A stretch of 64,000 nucleotides of DNA from Costus lasius (GCA_027563935.2 CM050446.2:33049501-33113500); one strand, 5' to 3'; positions 44,311 to 57,929 are shown, numbered from the stretch's first letter. A program made the numbers and translations. The notes: generated from the letters alone by a model not told the origin.

Positions 44311-47300
44311 TTAAAAAAAAATCATCATTTATTCTACTTGCAAACACATTTACATAACTTGATTTACAACACTTCAAAATGCAAGAAAGACAATTTCTTG
44401 TAGTGATTCCCTTAATATTTCAATTAGTGAATGTTGAGGCTTCTGAAGCCCCTTTCAAACCTCAAAAAAAGACTTCATGGTTGGTGCCTTGTGCCATTCA
44501 TAGTGAAGAGATCCCCTTTGGAAGTGCCAAGCCTTTGGGTTTAACCTTATGAATGTTGAGCATGTTAGTTCCTTGTCTTGAATATTGAAGAAGGCTTTTG
44601 AGCCATGGTGACTTCTCCAAGCATGCACACTTTAATTATCTTGGGGATTGATAACGTTAACTTGACCCTTGTGACCATTAGGAAGAGCTTTATGCTTGAG
44701 AGACATCTAGAGCCCTAAACTTTAAGAGAATGGTATTTTTGGTAGGCTTTCAAGCAGAAAAAGGAGAGTTGTCACAAAGGTTTCATACTTGCTCACAAAT
44801 AAAAAGGGCTCTGTGGACAATAGAGGTGGCAAAAAGATCATACTCTGCTTAACTTTAATGGAAAAAGCCTAATTTTATTTAGAGTCAAGTATGTAGATTT
44901 CAAATCCTACTTTGAACCCAACCCTATAAATACCTTTTTTTTATTTCTTATATAATTATTTTATTTTAATTAAATTAAATATTTTTTCCTAAAATTTTTT
45001 ATCTTTAAAAAAAAAATAGGGTAAGTAGTGGAGCTAGGTTTCCCTAAGGTGAGTCGAGTTTCACCCTATTCTCCATTAGGGTCAAGTTTAGAGCTAATTT
45101 TTTTAAAATCTGACTAGTTTGAAATCAGTATAGGGAGGCAAGATCTAGTTTGGTGGCAAAACCCATCGTTGACTCATCCTATTTCTAAGTGTAATGGAGT
45201 TATCTCCCGCTTGGACTTGGTAAGATTTATGACCATCAATTTTAGACAAAAGAATATATGAGTTGTAGCGGCATATTTCCCATGTGGACGTCTAGTAATA
45301 GAGCGAGATGACCTCAAATAATGTGGCAATTGAAATTAAAATTAATAATTTTAATAAATTAGTGCCAAGGATTCAAATATGTTGCATAATTAATGTTACT
45401 TTAGGCATGACATAGATTTGCATAACGTTAATTTCCTAACTTAAGGCTACATAGTCAAAATTATAACACAAGTTTTGGCTATGTTAAAATTAGTCTCTTA
45501 GTATAATTCAAATTATGCTCCTTAATTGATGATAATTAGAAACATAGTACATGTGTCCTCGTGCAAAGTGTGGTACCCAACAACTAGAAAAGTAGCAAGT
45601 ACATCCTCAAGACAAATTTGTATCATTCTACCTAAACAATAAGACTTAAGTTACAAATAAAGCTTGAGCTACGACAAATCAAACAAGATTCTTACATCTT
45701 CAAACAATGCTTGAGACACAACAATTAAAAAATAATGTCTATGTATCTCCATTAATTCAAAAGTGGCTATAATCATTACGATTTGAATCAGTAAAATGAG
45801 TTCACGAGCCTAGTGAAAATTCAAAAAGTTGCTGAGAGAAGAAAGGAACCTCTTGCTAAGTATTTCTCAAAGATACAAAATGAGAGTTCAATTTTGGAAG
45901 AAAACAAAATTCGAGAGCTCATATGTAGAATATAGCTAGTGAAAATTCTTATCAAGTGCCTAACAAGTAATGACAAGTGCAAGTTATATCAAATTGAAGT
46001 TTGACCATGCCACAAGCTAAGCATCAAACTTCCATCAACTCAAGCAAATGAAAGTCATATGTCAATCAAATTCAAGCTATAAGTTTTATGGTATATTGAA
46101 TTCAAATGCATCAAGTTATCCAAATTCAAAGGGTATCACTCAAGATTAAGAGTACTTAAGCATGCAAAATTATGAGCATTTGGTCATGTAAGTTCAAGAG
46201 CGTGAAGCCATCTCAAATGCACAAATTTAAGGGCACTTAGTCATTCTAATTAAAAGACATTAAAACTATAAAATCCAATGGCATAAAGTTACTCAAATTC
46301 AAATGTACAAAGCCATCAAAGTCAAAGGCATCAAACCACCAATTCCAAATGTTTGATTCTCCACAAGTGAAGGATCAAGCATCAAATTCAAAGACACCAA
46401 ATTGCTAGATTTAAGACGCAAATTCTCCACAAAACCAAAGTTGAAGAGCCAGAATAACATAAAGTTAATTGTTAACTAATCCTTCGCAATATCTGAAGTC
46501 ATGGAAAGCTAGAGCACTCTCGAGCATTTCTAGTGATCTTTTTGCTTATCAAGAACCTTTTTGTTTTTAATGAAATTCTATGGTAACTAATGAAACACTT
46601 ATAGTAAGTTGTCGATTATCAAATTTTAATACTAGTAATCCACATCCAAAAAATAAACTAGCAAGTTCACTTTGGAATGAAAATCTAAGTTAACTCAATG
46701 AATCGCTTACCTAAAAGTCGTCATGCCAAATCCCTTGCAATAAATTGATAAAAAAAAATCTAATATCAATTTGAAATGAATTGTTTTAGTGATTCAACGA
46801 GCTAAAGACTGGCAATAAATTGAGAAAATATTGGCAACTAGCTCCTAGCAATTTAAAAGGTGGAAACTCAAATTTGAATAATAATCTTGGTTACTAAGTT
46901 TCTTCTAATAAGACATTCGGAAATAATTCTAACACTCCCTTATATGAGAAGCTAAGGTTTCATATCTAGATGCTAAAGCACGCTTTTTTATTCATTATCA
47001 CCCCTGTATAATCATTGGCTGAGCCTCGTATAATCAGAAATCAAGACACCAAAAACATATATCAACACAGGTAAATGAGAAAAATTAGAGTGGCTCATGT
47101 GCGCCGAATTAACATTTTATAAACTCAAAAACATGTTTGACGCTACATATTGAATAATATAATAGTAAAAGAAGTTTAATTTAAAACTAATTAATAAATT
47201 AAAAATAATCAACAATGAAGTTTATACTCATCAACATGTTCAAAACCATTGTAAAAGATCCTGAGAGTTACTTTGTCAAACTACGTAGTATTCTTAAATG

Positions 47301-47854
47301 TACTTTCTGGAGTAAAGCATCTTACACCATTATTTTACGTTCTTTTGAACTTAAGAATATCCATTCAGATTCAAGTGCGAGATACAACTTCACTAAAGTC
47401 TTATCATAACTCCAAATGACCGCCTAAGATAATTGTGAAATTCCTGCACTCTACTTCTACTCTGCATAGCTATTGAGCAAGAACCTTTTTCTTCTTCTTC
47501 ATATTGCCTAATCAATAATAGATGGATACTGTGTAGATGAAATTTTAAAATAAGACATAATAATCATAATTCCCTCATATCTACTTTCTACTTAATTAGG
47601 TACAATACATTTAAGCCCGCATGAACTCTGTATATCGCCATCATAGCTGGGACCAAAACAAAACCTTGAAATATTTCTTCCCTCCACCAAAATTCCTAAA
47701 AAAATACATCTAAAAATAGATCTACTGTAGAAACATGTTTATCATACAGCAAGTGTTCATTGGATTCTTTCCCCGTCATGTAAGAATTGATGCCTCATGC
47801 CAATGATTTGGTGATACGATGTGTAGAAGCTCAATTCCATCCAAATTACACCCC
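44311..47854. other. Degraded repeat-rich DNA downstream of DEG9
   Basis: No coding exon with known domains. Between about 45980 and 46440 the phrases AAATTCAA, GGCATCAAA and CCATCAAA recur every 30-40 bp, suggesting an old tandem array. The 3' UTR of DEG9 should occupy part of the last few hundred bases before 47854, but I could not identify a definite poly(A) signal. Confidence 0.35.
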
Positions 47855-49381
47855 TCACGAAGTCAAGTCATCGGACATTGCAGAAGGTATGCAGTGTGTG
47901 GTAAGAATGTCTGGTGTTGCGGCCTTTGCTGTCTCTGTTTGCAGGACTACTATCTGTGAGCAAGAAAAACAGGATCCATTATAGAGTTTAATATTGCATT
48001 ATAGAGGCTTATTGGGACTATTATAATTACAAAAATATACTAGTGAGGTATGCCTAAGCGTATTCTAGTATTTCATGCGTAATTGACATGTATTGTGAAA
48101 TAAATTGGACCTTGTGCATTTAAGCTAATTCCCTCAAGTGTTAAGTACACCTGTATTCGTAACAATTTTTTTATAAAAAAAAAATAAATTGGACCATAAG
48201 CTCTTTTACTGCAGAGTATACTTCTTGCTCTGATGATTGTTGCGTGAAGTTCAGAATTGTTAGGAGTGGAATCAAATCTAAACTAACATGTATTTTATGT
48301 TGTATGCCAACAAGCTAGATAGAGAAAATAATGTGAATTATTTATCAATTTAACTACTTTCTATAGTATCTCATTTCGACTCTAGAGAAAAAAAGGATTC
48401 ACAGATGAAAATGAATAAGATGAGTAGACAAATGAGACAATAAATGAAAATTATGGCTGGAAATAATTCCCCTAAAGTTTATACAATCAAAATTCTTAAA
48501 CAAGAATCACTAGTGATATAACTTTAGCACATTAATTTACAAAAACCTTTTCATGGACTGAATATTGAATCACTGAAGAGAATGAGACTAAAAGCAACAA
48601 AAAGTCGCAAGAGTATATCTCAATCTTTTATATAGTTTGTCCAACAAGATGGTCAAAAGGATTACAACAAAGCTTCCAAAATGAAACTCAACAATTAAAA
48701 AATTATATTTGAAGTCCATCCATCCTTGTATAAGAGAATTCTATTCAACAAAGTGTTATGTCATCTCATGCACTCGGTTTGGAGTCAAAAAAAATCTCAT
48801 CCACTCTAGCGAAGAAGCATAACAAGATGCCTATACAAATTTTAACATTTTGCGAAATCCGACAGAACGTACAAATAAGGTTGGTTGAACGTGGGATTGA
48901 AACTTTCGATAAGTGCAAGATAGATACCCATTAATACACCAGGATTGCATTGAACCTCTGACTAAAAGACATTGAGCAATGAAATACAAAACATACGATC
49001 ATTCACTATGTGCACACATCAACGCGGTTTCGTTTCTTTTAGCCACGCGAGTTTTCAAGGTTTAGTCAAAGCCATACTTTGACTTCTTGTTGCACATGTT
49101 ATAAGTAGAAGATATGACATCTAAATGGAAATTTTAGCTTGTGGATGATGATATACCACATGTATCAAATCATAAGCTATGTAAATACAGGATTTTTTGA
49201 AGTTTTTTTTTCACAAAATGTCATTGGAAGAATAAGAGTATATTTTTTGAATTTATTGGGATAATAAACTCTTCAAAGGGAATATGATGAAATTGTGCCT
49301 AAAAGAATATATATGCTTGGCAGCCATTTTTTAATCAATCTCCAAAGCTTATTTTCTAAGTTAAATTTATTTTGATTTTTC

Positions 49382-49425
<44 letters not shown>

Positions 49426-49744
49426 AATGTCTCTAAGGAAATAATTATTTTGATTATTTACACCTTCGGTAATGTGACTTCTTTTTGTAAGAAAAAATTA
49501 CATTTCCTTGATCATACTTGGTTAATGATTTGTTAAAATACCATAGCAGTATATTAACTAGCACTCCTAGCTCGATTTGGTTGCTCCAAGATGCTTGTTT
49601 CTTTTCCAAGCAGTTTAGTCTGATTATCATATTTAGTTAATGATTTGTTAACTAGTATAGTATAACACGATTTGGCTGCTCACGTATTATAATACACCAT
49701 ATAGCTCGTAGCCAATGAATTTTGTAAATCAAGTCTTTCACTGC

Positions 49745-49785
<41 letters not shown>

Positions 49786-52700
49786 ACTTTATTGCATATA
49801 TTAGAACTTTCATCTACATCAAGCATTACACGTCAACATTCTAATTATATTTGCAATTTTTATTTTTTTTCCTTTAACTGTTTATTATTTAATTTTTTTG
49901 GTAATCTGTGATCTCAGTCCTGGTTCTGATATTGCAATATATGCTTTTAACGAATAAAACTTAAACTTCTTTCCTTTAACTTTTGTGCCTCACATCACAT
50001 TTACCTTATTAGTAAACAAAATCACGCCCACAAAGCCATCATTTGCTTTTTTCAGGATAAGTGGCAACTCTCTCCCTCTAAGCATGAAGCTTTCTGCAGC
50101 AACAAGCTGTTTCGTTTGCTTCAATCAAACAAGGCAAAATGATGTAGTTGTGTCCAAGGTTTTCAAAACCAATCCGGTGTGGGGTATATACTAGTAGCGG
50201 TCAAACCCAAGGTGTACCGAGGCGAGATCTGTTGTTTATGCTGCTTGCCGGAAGCTTCATCCGCAACTTCCACCTTTACCTCCAACATGGGGCAGAGGGA
50301 TTTGCTAGTACAGCTTTCTCTGCTTTCTCTTCAGCTTTCTACCTCCAACATGGGGCAGAGGGCTTTCCTAGTATAGCTTTCTAGGCTTTCTCTTCAGCTT
50401 TCTACCTCCACCTTCTCTTCTCCTCCACTTCCACCTTCTGGTCTCCATTCTTCTTACACCTAAGATTTCTAATCTTCTCCTCCTCCTTTACTTCTCTTCT
50501 CCACCTTCTTCTTTTCCTCTACGGCTTTCTACCTTCAACCGCAATGCTATGCTGGTGCAATGCTACGGTAGCATCTTCACCTATGTCCTAGCACTTTCGT
50601 CCGCCTCCAAATTCCCTTTTCCTCCACCTCCTCCTTTCCTTCTATCCTTCTTTCTTCTCTTCTCTTCTCTTTCTGCCTTCTTTTTTTCTTCTATCCTCCT
50701 TTCTTCCATTCTCTTCTCTCTTTGCCTTTTCTTCTTCTGCTCCATAACAAGGTCGGATAAGGTATAACAAGGTCGGATAGGTTATACTGCCCATACTAGA
50801 CAGTACAGCACGTATTTGAATCGCTGGTTGTCTGAACCTAGGTTGCTGGAATCAATTGATTCCACCACATTTTATTCAAATTTTGATGTATTACATCATA
50901 TTAGAAACCTACTTCATCTCACTTTTTCATGTATCGTTACCGGAGGTTGTAACCCCCCAAGTTGACAAACAGGATGTTTTAATACTGATGGTGAGTGTAA
51001 GCTTTTGTTAGTTAAGGAACTATAAGAAAGGAAGGAAAACAGATGCTATTATATAAGTTTTGAACCTTCAGTTCTAATTTTTTTTACTTCTTCAGTGACT
51101 GTTGTACTTTCCTCCTATTCAGTGTTTTGTCAACTTCTTAGCCATTTGCAGTGAAGTTAACCATGTCTTTACTGAGCAAATTTGTCAATTTTTGCAAGCT
51201 TTAAGTTGATAGCGAGCACTAGCAAAGAGGCATTCTAAAAGAGCTGAGTGAAAAAACTAAAAAAAAACTGAAGTGTCAAGCACCAAAAAATAGAAATACC
51301 TGCTGGTACTCCAAATCAAACTTCAAAAATTCATCATTGCAGCTCTCAACCATGTTAGCCAAAGTTTTCAAATTTTTAACAGGTTTACCATTGAAAGACA
51401 ACACCTGTAATAACCCAAAAAAATGAGAAAGCATCCAAAAGCAAGAGAAAACAGCAATAAAATGTAAATCAAGTACTTGTAGAAGGACACGAATGCAATG
51501 ATTCTCAATCGACTAAATTGGAACAAAGACAAATTAAAGATTCATTTTCAAGGAACTTATTCTTGCCTGAGTGTTGACAATATCTTCATAACCAATATTG
51601 ATGTCTGCCACTAGAACCTGGAAAGTACTACGATAATCACTAGACAAGTACTGATTTTCCCAGCTGCGCAAGAACAGAAATACATATTCAGAAAATGGAC
51701 AGGGGAAAACGTTTAGAACCTGGGATATAACCACTAGCTGTTCATCATGTGATTGTGCCATTGTGTGCAAAAGCTTATCAAGCAATTTGACTGGTGCATC
51801 ATATTCATAGTCCTTTCCATACTGCACAGCAGAAAATATGTATACAACAGTAACTTTTGTTCAAACAATTTAAAAGATAAATTTTGAAAGATAACAGTAA
51901 AAAATAATGCAGCCTATATGAGAAAAATGGCTTAATTAGTAACCATAAAGAATTTTAGAACAAGGACATATAATTAATTTATTAAAATCAAATTTAATAT
52001 GCTGATGTCATTAAGATATAGAGCGTCACCAGCCATTAAGACAGTAAATAATAGAAATGACTCTATAAGCTCATCTAATTCAATTAGTTTGCTGTTTCGA
52101 AAAATAAAAAGGACAAAACAAAACATAAGGTAGACAAATTTTGTCATAAAAAATTTTCCGTCCCTTATGCTAAAAAGGACAATTCATTTGAAAGGTGGTG
52201 GATTTGGATCTCAAAACAAGAATAATGTATACCTTAACCTCTAAATGTCTCCTGCCATAATGCTAAAAGCAAAGTGATGAAGTTAGTGTTTTCATTTAGC
52301 CCGGATGCTTTGGTAGCGCTAACTGGTGTTTGCCACTTTGCCCTAGTATATTTAAAAAGAAAAAACAGCTCTGTCCATACTTTCTACACTGTTGGACTAG
52401 TACATATTAGTATCAAACTGTACAGTCATGCAATATTGGCAATATCAATTGGTAATATTAAAATATATATTATATATAAGTATATCTATAGGGTTCCAAT
52501 CTTGTACCGGTACCAATACAGGAGCTAAACTATATATACTGCCCAAAGTCCAGACCCATATTTTGTTATATGATTCAAACAAATAGCACTGGTGCTAGGC
52601 AGATAAGACAACTTTTCAACAGATATCATTAAGAATAGTGGCAACATTCAATTGTTTATAATTTACACAGCCAAAGGAACATGAGAAATGATTTAGCAGT

Positions 52701-55700
52701 GTCAGATTAAGAACACCAGCAAAATTTTCTATTCTACAACAAAAACGTTCTAGACAAGTGATTTCTTCTATTACTAAGATGAATAGCTGAAATGCTGAAT
52801 TACAAGCAAAAGTCATATATCTACAACACTAAAATACCACCCAGCTTGCAAAGAGAAACTAATTGCCACTGCTGTTCATATGCAACTATACTCCAAAAGA
52901 AATAGAAAATAAATATACAGAGTGGCTAATGTTTACGCACCTCAGAACGTAGATATGGAACAGATATAGCTGTAAATACAAAGCCGGCAATTATATAATA
53001 TGAGGGAGGTTTCCCCCTTATGTGGGAAGGAATGAGCCTTCTGTGTGATGCAAGCTTTATGTTAAATTCATAAACTTCTGAATCACGCAGGACTTTGACC
53101 AATGTTTTCTCTCCAGTGTACTTCTGAGAAACAAGATAACTAAATGCTATGCGCTCACCGTGCCTGAATGGAACTAAAGAACACCATGGAGCAAAATAAG
53201 TATCACATGCCAAATACATTGATAAAGGAGCATCTTAAAGAAGAATAAAGCCCATGTCCTTTATCTATCTCTAGCGCAGGCAGCTAAAGTCCTACTCCTT
53301 GCAAGAGAAACTCATGCATAATGATGCAAAAAAACATTATTTGTACACTGAAGAAATTCAGAAGTTCATACTCCCAATCCCAAATGAACAAATAAAGTGA
53401 TACCACCTCTTTAACAAATGATTCATCCTTGACATTCTAATCCAAAACAAAGAAGCTTCCAATTCATCCAACTCCAACATATTAGTTTGCCCATATAAAA
53501 ATGTACTCATACAATGAAATGCATAGACCTTTTTGATACTCAAGGTGATATAACACAGCACGCAACCTCCAACCAGTTGATGTTGGTTACAAAGAATTTT
53601 GCCACCATTGAGCATTATTTGGGGTAATATCAATAGTTCAAAATGCCTTTAATCAGTATCATATGACAACAGGACTCTACACTGAATCTAGTACTGGACC
53701 ATGTTTACAAGATCGGAAACACCTAATGAAAATTTTAAGGTGATACAGATAGATTAGAACAAAGCTTGCTATTTATAGATCAACAGCTTAAATCATATGA
53801 ACCCAACTTTTCAAAATTGCAGAATAATTAATAACTGTTTCATGGAATGGCAGAAAAACAAACATTATAACAGAAATATGGCAAACAAATTATATTTATT
53901 TTGTATATATGCAGTATACACAATCAATTACTATGACCCATACTATTTTTTCTAATTTGTTAACGTGTGGCTAGCAAAAGAATAATTTAATAGCAAGAAT
54001 TTGTATAATCCATCCACATGGTGGTGATCATTAGAGATCATGCAATAGCAAAATAGATATTGCTTAAATCATGAAATAAATGATACTAACCAGTTCCATC
54101 GTTAGCAATATCAACTCCATCAAAGCTCAAGATAATGTCAGATGGCTTCAGAAATTCAAATTCTGGTGCAGTGGGCTCTATTCTCCTAATACGCACACCC
54201 TTTTGGTCAGATTTCATTCCCAAAGCCTTGCGCAAATCAGGATTTTCCATTTTCTGCCACTCAATTCCGAGCATAGGGAATCCTATAAGAATAAATTGGA
54301 AGTAAATAAAGTAATAGTGCCCACAAAAAAGTTAACCTCATATATCATATTCTTAAATTTTAGAGTTAAAAAAATATACCAAGTAAAAATGACTTACAAA
54401 ATCAGACAAACCACAAGCGCAAAGAAAAAAATGATGACATAATCCTGGTCTCTTCATCATGTAGAAATATAGCATTACATAGCCCATTTTAAAAAATACA
54501 TCTCAACTGTTATATATGACAACTCAGATAGTTCTTTTAAACAGAAAAAAGACAAACTATTTGGCAGAAAGCCTCCAGATTAACAACAGTGTAATAGGTG
54601 ATTTAGAAAGAGCGGTGATAGAACTTAACAGGCTGAACGCTTTGAGACAATTGAAAGGAGATGGTCCTGTTTCAACTTCGATGGCATACCATGCAATACA
54701 GCATATCAAGCAACCAATTCTCTAACCAATATGATTCAAAAGCTCAAATTTGTCCTATTACGTTAATAAAAAAAATACAATTTCAAACTTCACACCAATC
54801 TAGGTTTGGTAATTCTACAACAAGCTTGTCTCTGAGAGCTTCCTCTATCATTGTTCTGAAAAATATATAGTCCATTTCAGTATGGAGAAATACCTCACAG
54901 CATATAATCTAATTAACAAAGGTCTGTATGTATCCACCAATTGGTATTAACCTAAAAAGTTGTAGATAATAATCAGATATAGCAAACTTCTATTTTTTTT
55001 GGTATTATGCTAAATTAATTACTTTTTTATCATCTTGGAGCACCAACCAGAATAAACAGAAAGAGATGCAAAATAAAATCCAACTTAGAGATATACCAGT
55101 ATATTCTCCTGACTTTTCATAGTCATTGATGAAGTGCATGATAACTGGTGTAGGTATGACATAGCCAATATTCTCCACATCTTCATGTTTAAGGGACTGA
55201 AATGCTATACCAACGCATTTTCCTTTATCATTGAAAGCAGGACCACCTGAATTTCCTGAGTTTATAGCTGCATCTATCTATAAACAACCAAATTAGAGTC
55301 GAGATGTCATATAGGGTAAGATAGATAACTAACAGGAGGAAACATCAAATCTACAAGTAAATGAAGAAAAATGAATTATTATTCTACAAAAAAGGATATG
55401 AAGGAGACCAAACTAAGCCACATATAGTACCTGTAGACCCAGAAGCTCTGTAGATCCATGAACATATGACAGTATCTCCATGCGTGATACGACTCCACTA
55501 GTGACAGATATTGTGTCTCCTCCAATTGGGTAACCTACAACAGTAACCGCATCTTGAAGTGCAGGCAAGGAACCAAATTCTACTGGAGATACACCTTCCC
55601 AGAATTCATCATTGTCAACAGTCAACAAAGCTGCAATATCAAACAGTAGAAGAAATTTATAAGCCAAAAAGCATATACAATCCAAAGGCATATGATAATT

Positions 55701-57861
55701 TTAAAAAAGAGTGGGTAATTTTTTAAAAGAAACAAAAGTTTAGTAAATAAACAAATGAAGACAAAGGACCACTAAGTGCTAATGGAGAACAATAGAAAGA
55801 CTATACAGATTAACTCTATCACTCAAATTCTTTTCTTAAATTAGCAGTTGCATGGCTGTGACACATACACTGAGATGTCTCATTATTACAGCTTGCACAT
55901 CACGTATATCCATTTTATTTATGACGCTATTTCTGAACTGCTGGAATTTTAAAAGCTAAAGGGTGGTTGAGGTGACTATCATATAATGGTCTTACCTCTT
56001 CATATGCAACATATGTTATATTTAATTATTTCAAAAGAAAAAGATAAACAATAGTGTAGCTATCTCTAAGATCCATTCAAGGGTTCAGCTTAAGTTAATA
56101 AATAAAACACTGGCTGATCATGTCCAAAGATTACAAAATAAAATTGCAAGTAGAAAATAGAAAACTGAGTGACATTCCAGATACATAAAACAAATTTTAA
56201 GAGTGATACCATATTGTATTCTTCAATTGTTATGAGCATGGCCATGACATCAAGTAGATAAATGGAAATATAAAGAAGGATATTCAGCTACAATAATCAA
56301 GGACTAAGAATTGCGTCCAACCAGGACCTTGGTAATTGAGACATGCGCTTGGCATGCTTATAAGGATGGTGATGTGGAAGTACACAAACTAACTTAAATA
56401 ACAAGCTTTTGGTAGTTTAGCTTGCTTAAAACTAGACCCCCTATAATGAGTAAAACAAACCTAAAATGTAGTATTGACACAAAATTAGTTTACCTTATTG
56501 AAGTTCCACATTAAAAAAAACTGTTAAGAGTTAACCCCAATAGGAGTACAAACTAATGGGGGCAAAGCAACATTTTTAAAAATCAGTCCTTATGGGCAGT
56601 GCGGTCAGCTTGTACCCGTCAAAATAAGGACTAGACCTGAGAGTAGAAGAAGAAAAAAAAAGGAGGAGAAAAAGGAGGAGGAGGAGGAAGACACCGAGCT
56701 TCCACTCCAAGCGGAGTGGAGTGAAAGGAAGGAGGAAGTAGGGAGAAGCAGGAGGGGAGTAGGAGGAGGAGGAGGCAGGAGGAGAAGCAAGAAGAAGAAA
56801 GCCCGTGGCGAGCTTCCACGGTGCGCATGCTGGGGGAAGGTGGATGCAGAGAGCAAAGGTAGATCGTCCGCCTCTTCTTTCTTCTCCGCTGCTCCCACCC
56901 GGTTCCTTCCAGTACTAGATCTCGAGCCAAAATTTTAAAACAAAGTAATCAACATAATGTTGCTTTCTGTGAAATGTTTGCTATCCATACCGTTGCATAC
57001 CAAGTCAATCCAACTGTCTAACAGGACACTAAGTCATCCAACTGTCTTTCAGTGAGATTCTGCCAACTATCCAATTTCCCCCGAAGAAGCCAAACTAAAG
57101 ATTGCCAGCATCGCACCCTGATATCTGAAGCAAGCTAGTATTTCATTCTTGCGGCTACTGATTTTCTCACTATCCTAGCAACAACTAGTATCAACCATAC
57201 ATGACTCGGGCTTTAAAGTCCAACAAATGAATTTAAGCTCAAAAAAATGACTTAATATGCATTAAATAGACAATCTTTTAATGTTACCTATATCACACTC
57301 GGTTCCAATGGCCAACACGGTAGCAACATACTTGGTATCGGACCCTCGCTTCTTTAGTTTCACCTGCGTGAAGTGCTCGACTGAGTGGGCATTGGACAGT
57401 ACCCGCCTGCCCCCTATGATGAACCCGCTGCTACTCGAGCTATACTGCCGCTTTCGCTGCCAGGGCAGCGAGAAATTGGGCTCCGTATGCGTGCAGAACA
57501 CCTTAACAACCGCGTCCATCGAAGGCATGACCCTCACGACCTGGTCCCACCGGGGCGACGGATCGAGGGCGACCCTTGCGAGCGTGGCCTCGCCATGCTC
57601 GCCGTTGATGGAAAGGACCTGGGTGGTGCGTCGCAGAGGGGATCCGGCACCGTTATCGGAGGGGGATAAGTTCTGCCTGCGCGGGGTCTTCTTGGGGCGG
57701 CCCCTCCCTCGGCGGGGCTTAGGGGAAACGGATTCGGGGAGTTCTTGGGACTCGTCTAGGGCAGAGGGAGACGGGGCGCCAGACGCGGCCATCTGGAAGT
57801 CCATGGTCTCGGCGACGGCCTTCTTAGCCTTGCGGCCGCGCTTGCGCTTCGGTTGCTCCAT
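47855..57861 (-). CDS. DEG9: DEG9-type nuclear serine protease (Deg/HtrA family)
   Basis: Nine minus-strand exons join in phase: 57861-57288, 55630-55431, 55277-55097, 54282-54091, 53173-52941, 51821-51720, 51617-51567, 51404-51300 and 47953-47855, giving 578 aa (Arabidopsis DEG9 is about 590 aa, from memory). The N-terminus carries a basic [10 protein letters not shown] stretch (residues 5-14, likely nuclear signal) and an AT-hook-like RGRGRPKK (51-58). The trypsin-like domain has His159 (SNAHSV), Asp190 (ECDIALL) and Ser268 (GNSGGP), an intact triad. A PDZ-like region follows (about 319-420, with [12 protein letters not shown] and [12 protein letters not shown]), and then the DEG9-specific C-terminus ending IPSAMSDDL. 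Deg proteases are ATP-independent serine endopeptidases. Arabidopsis DEG9 acts in nucleus/nucleolus and is reported to degrade the response regulator ARR4. Exon 1 is GC-rich and later exons AT-rich. All introns are GT-AG except the one after exon 7 (GC-AG). Confidence 0.93.
49385..49422. repeat. (GA)n microsatellite in the last DEG9 intron
   Basis: About 19 uninterrupted AG units. Confidence 0.95.
49747..49782. repeat. (TA)n microsatellite in the last DEG9 intron
   Basis: About 18 TA units. Confidence 0.95.
50150..50840. mobile_element. Foldback element, purine/pyrimidine type, copy in the last DEG9 intron
   Basis: The left end has CCAAGGTTTTCAAAACCAATCC. A partial duplication of CTCCAACATGGGGCAGAGGG..TTTCTCTTCAGCTTTCTACC follows (50280-50405), then pyrimidine tracts to about 50745 ending CTTCTGCTCC, as in other copies. 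The right part has GTCGGATAAGG repeated and CAGTACAGCACG. ORFs over it are Ser/Phe/Leu-rich and not genes. Confidence 0.45.
51405..51566 (-). other. DEG9 intron 7 with a GC-AG splice pair
   Basis: On the minus strand exon 7 ends AACACTCAG and the intron begins GCAAGAATAAG. It ends TTGTTATTACAG before the next exon. There is no GT near the exon end that would keep the conserved [17 protein letters not shown] reading. CAG/GCAAG is the standard consensus of the rare GC-AG class. Confidence 0.85.
52370..52550. repeat. Short TACCGGT repeat with AT palindrome in DEG9 intron 5
   Basis: GACTAGTACATATTAGTATC, an AATATATATTATATATAAG core and TTGTACCGGTACCAATAC. Same layout as 6470-6640. No coding content. 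Confidence 0.4.
56578..56945. mobile_element. Foldback element, purine/pyrimidine type, copy in DEG9 intron 1
   Basis: TCAGTCCTTATGGGCAGTG begins it. A long purine tract follows (about 56640-56805), then a spacer with GGTGCGCATGCTGGGGG, a short pyrimidine tract (CCTCTTCTTTCTTCTCC) and the shared CGCTGCTCC/CCGGTTCC/CCAGTAC text. It ends near CCAAAATTTTAAAAC. ORFs on the minus strand here are low complexity. Confidence 0.5.
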
Positions 57862-57929
57862 TGATGGCGCTAAAAGGATTTGAGAAACCCTATCGATCCA
57901 GAAGAGAAACCGAAAGAAGACGGCGGAAC

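Noticed and set aside
47787..47984. 65 aa plus-strand ORF
   Set aside because: It is the antisense of DEG9 exon 9. The minus-strand reading [23 protein letters not shown], with splice acceptor and in-phase junction, is decisive.
54080..54442. 120 aa plus-strand ORF
   Set aside because: Antisense of DEG9 exon 4 and its flanking intron. The minus-strand PDZ-like coding is conserved.
57281..57883. 200 aa plus-strand ORF over DEG9 exon 1
   Set aside because: Antisense shadow of the GC-rich first exon. It has no domain, and the minus strand encodes the conserved protease.
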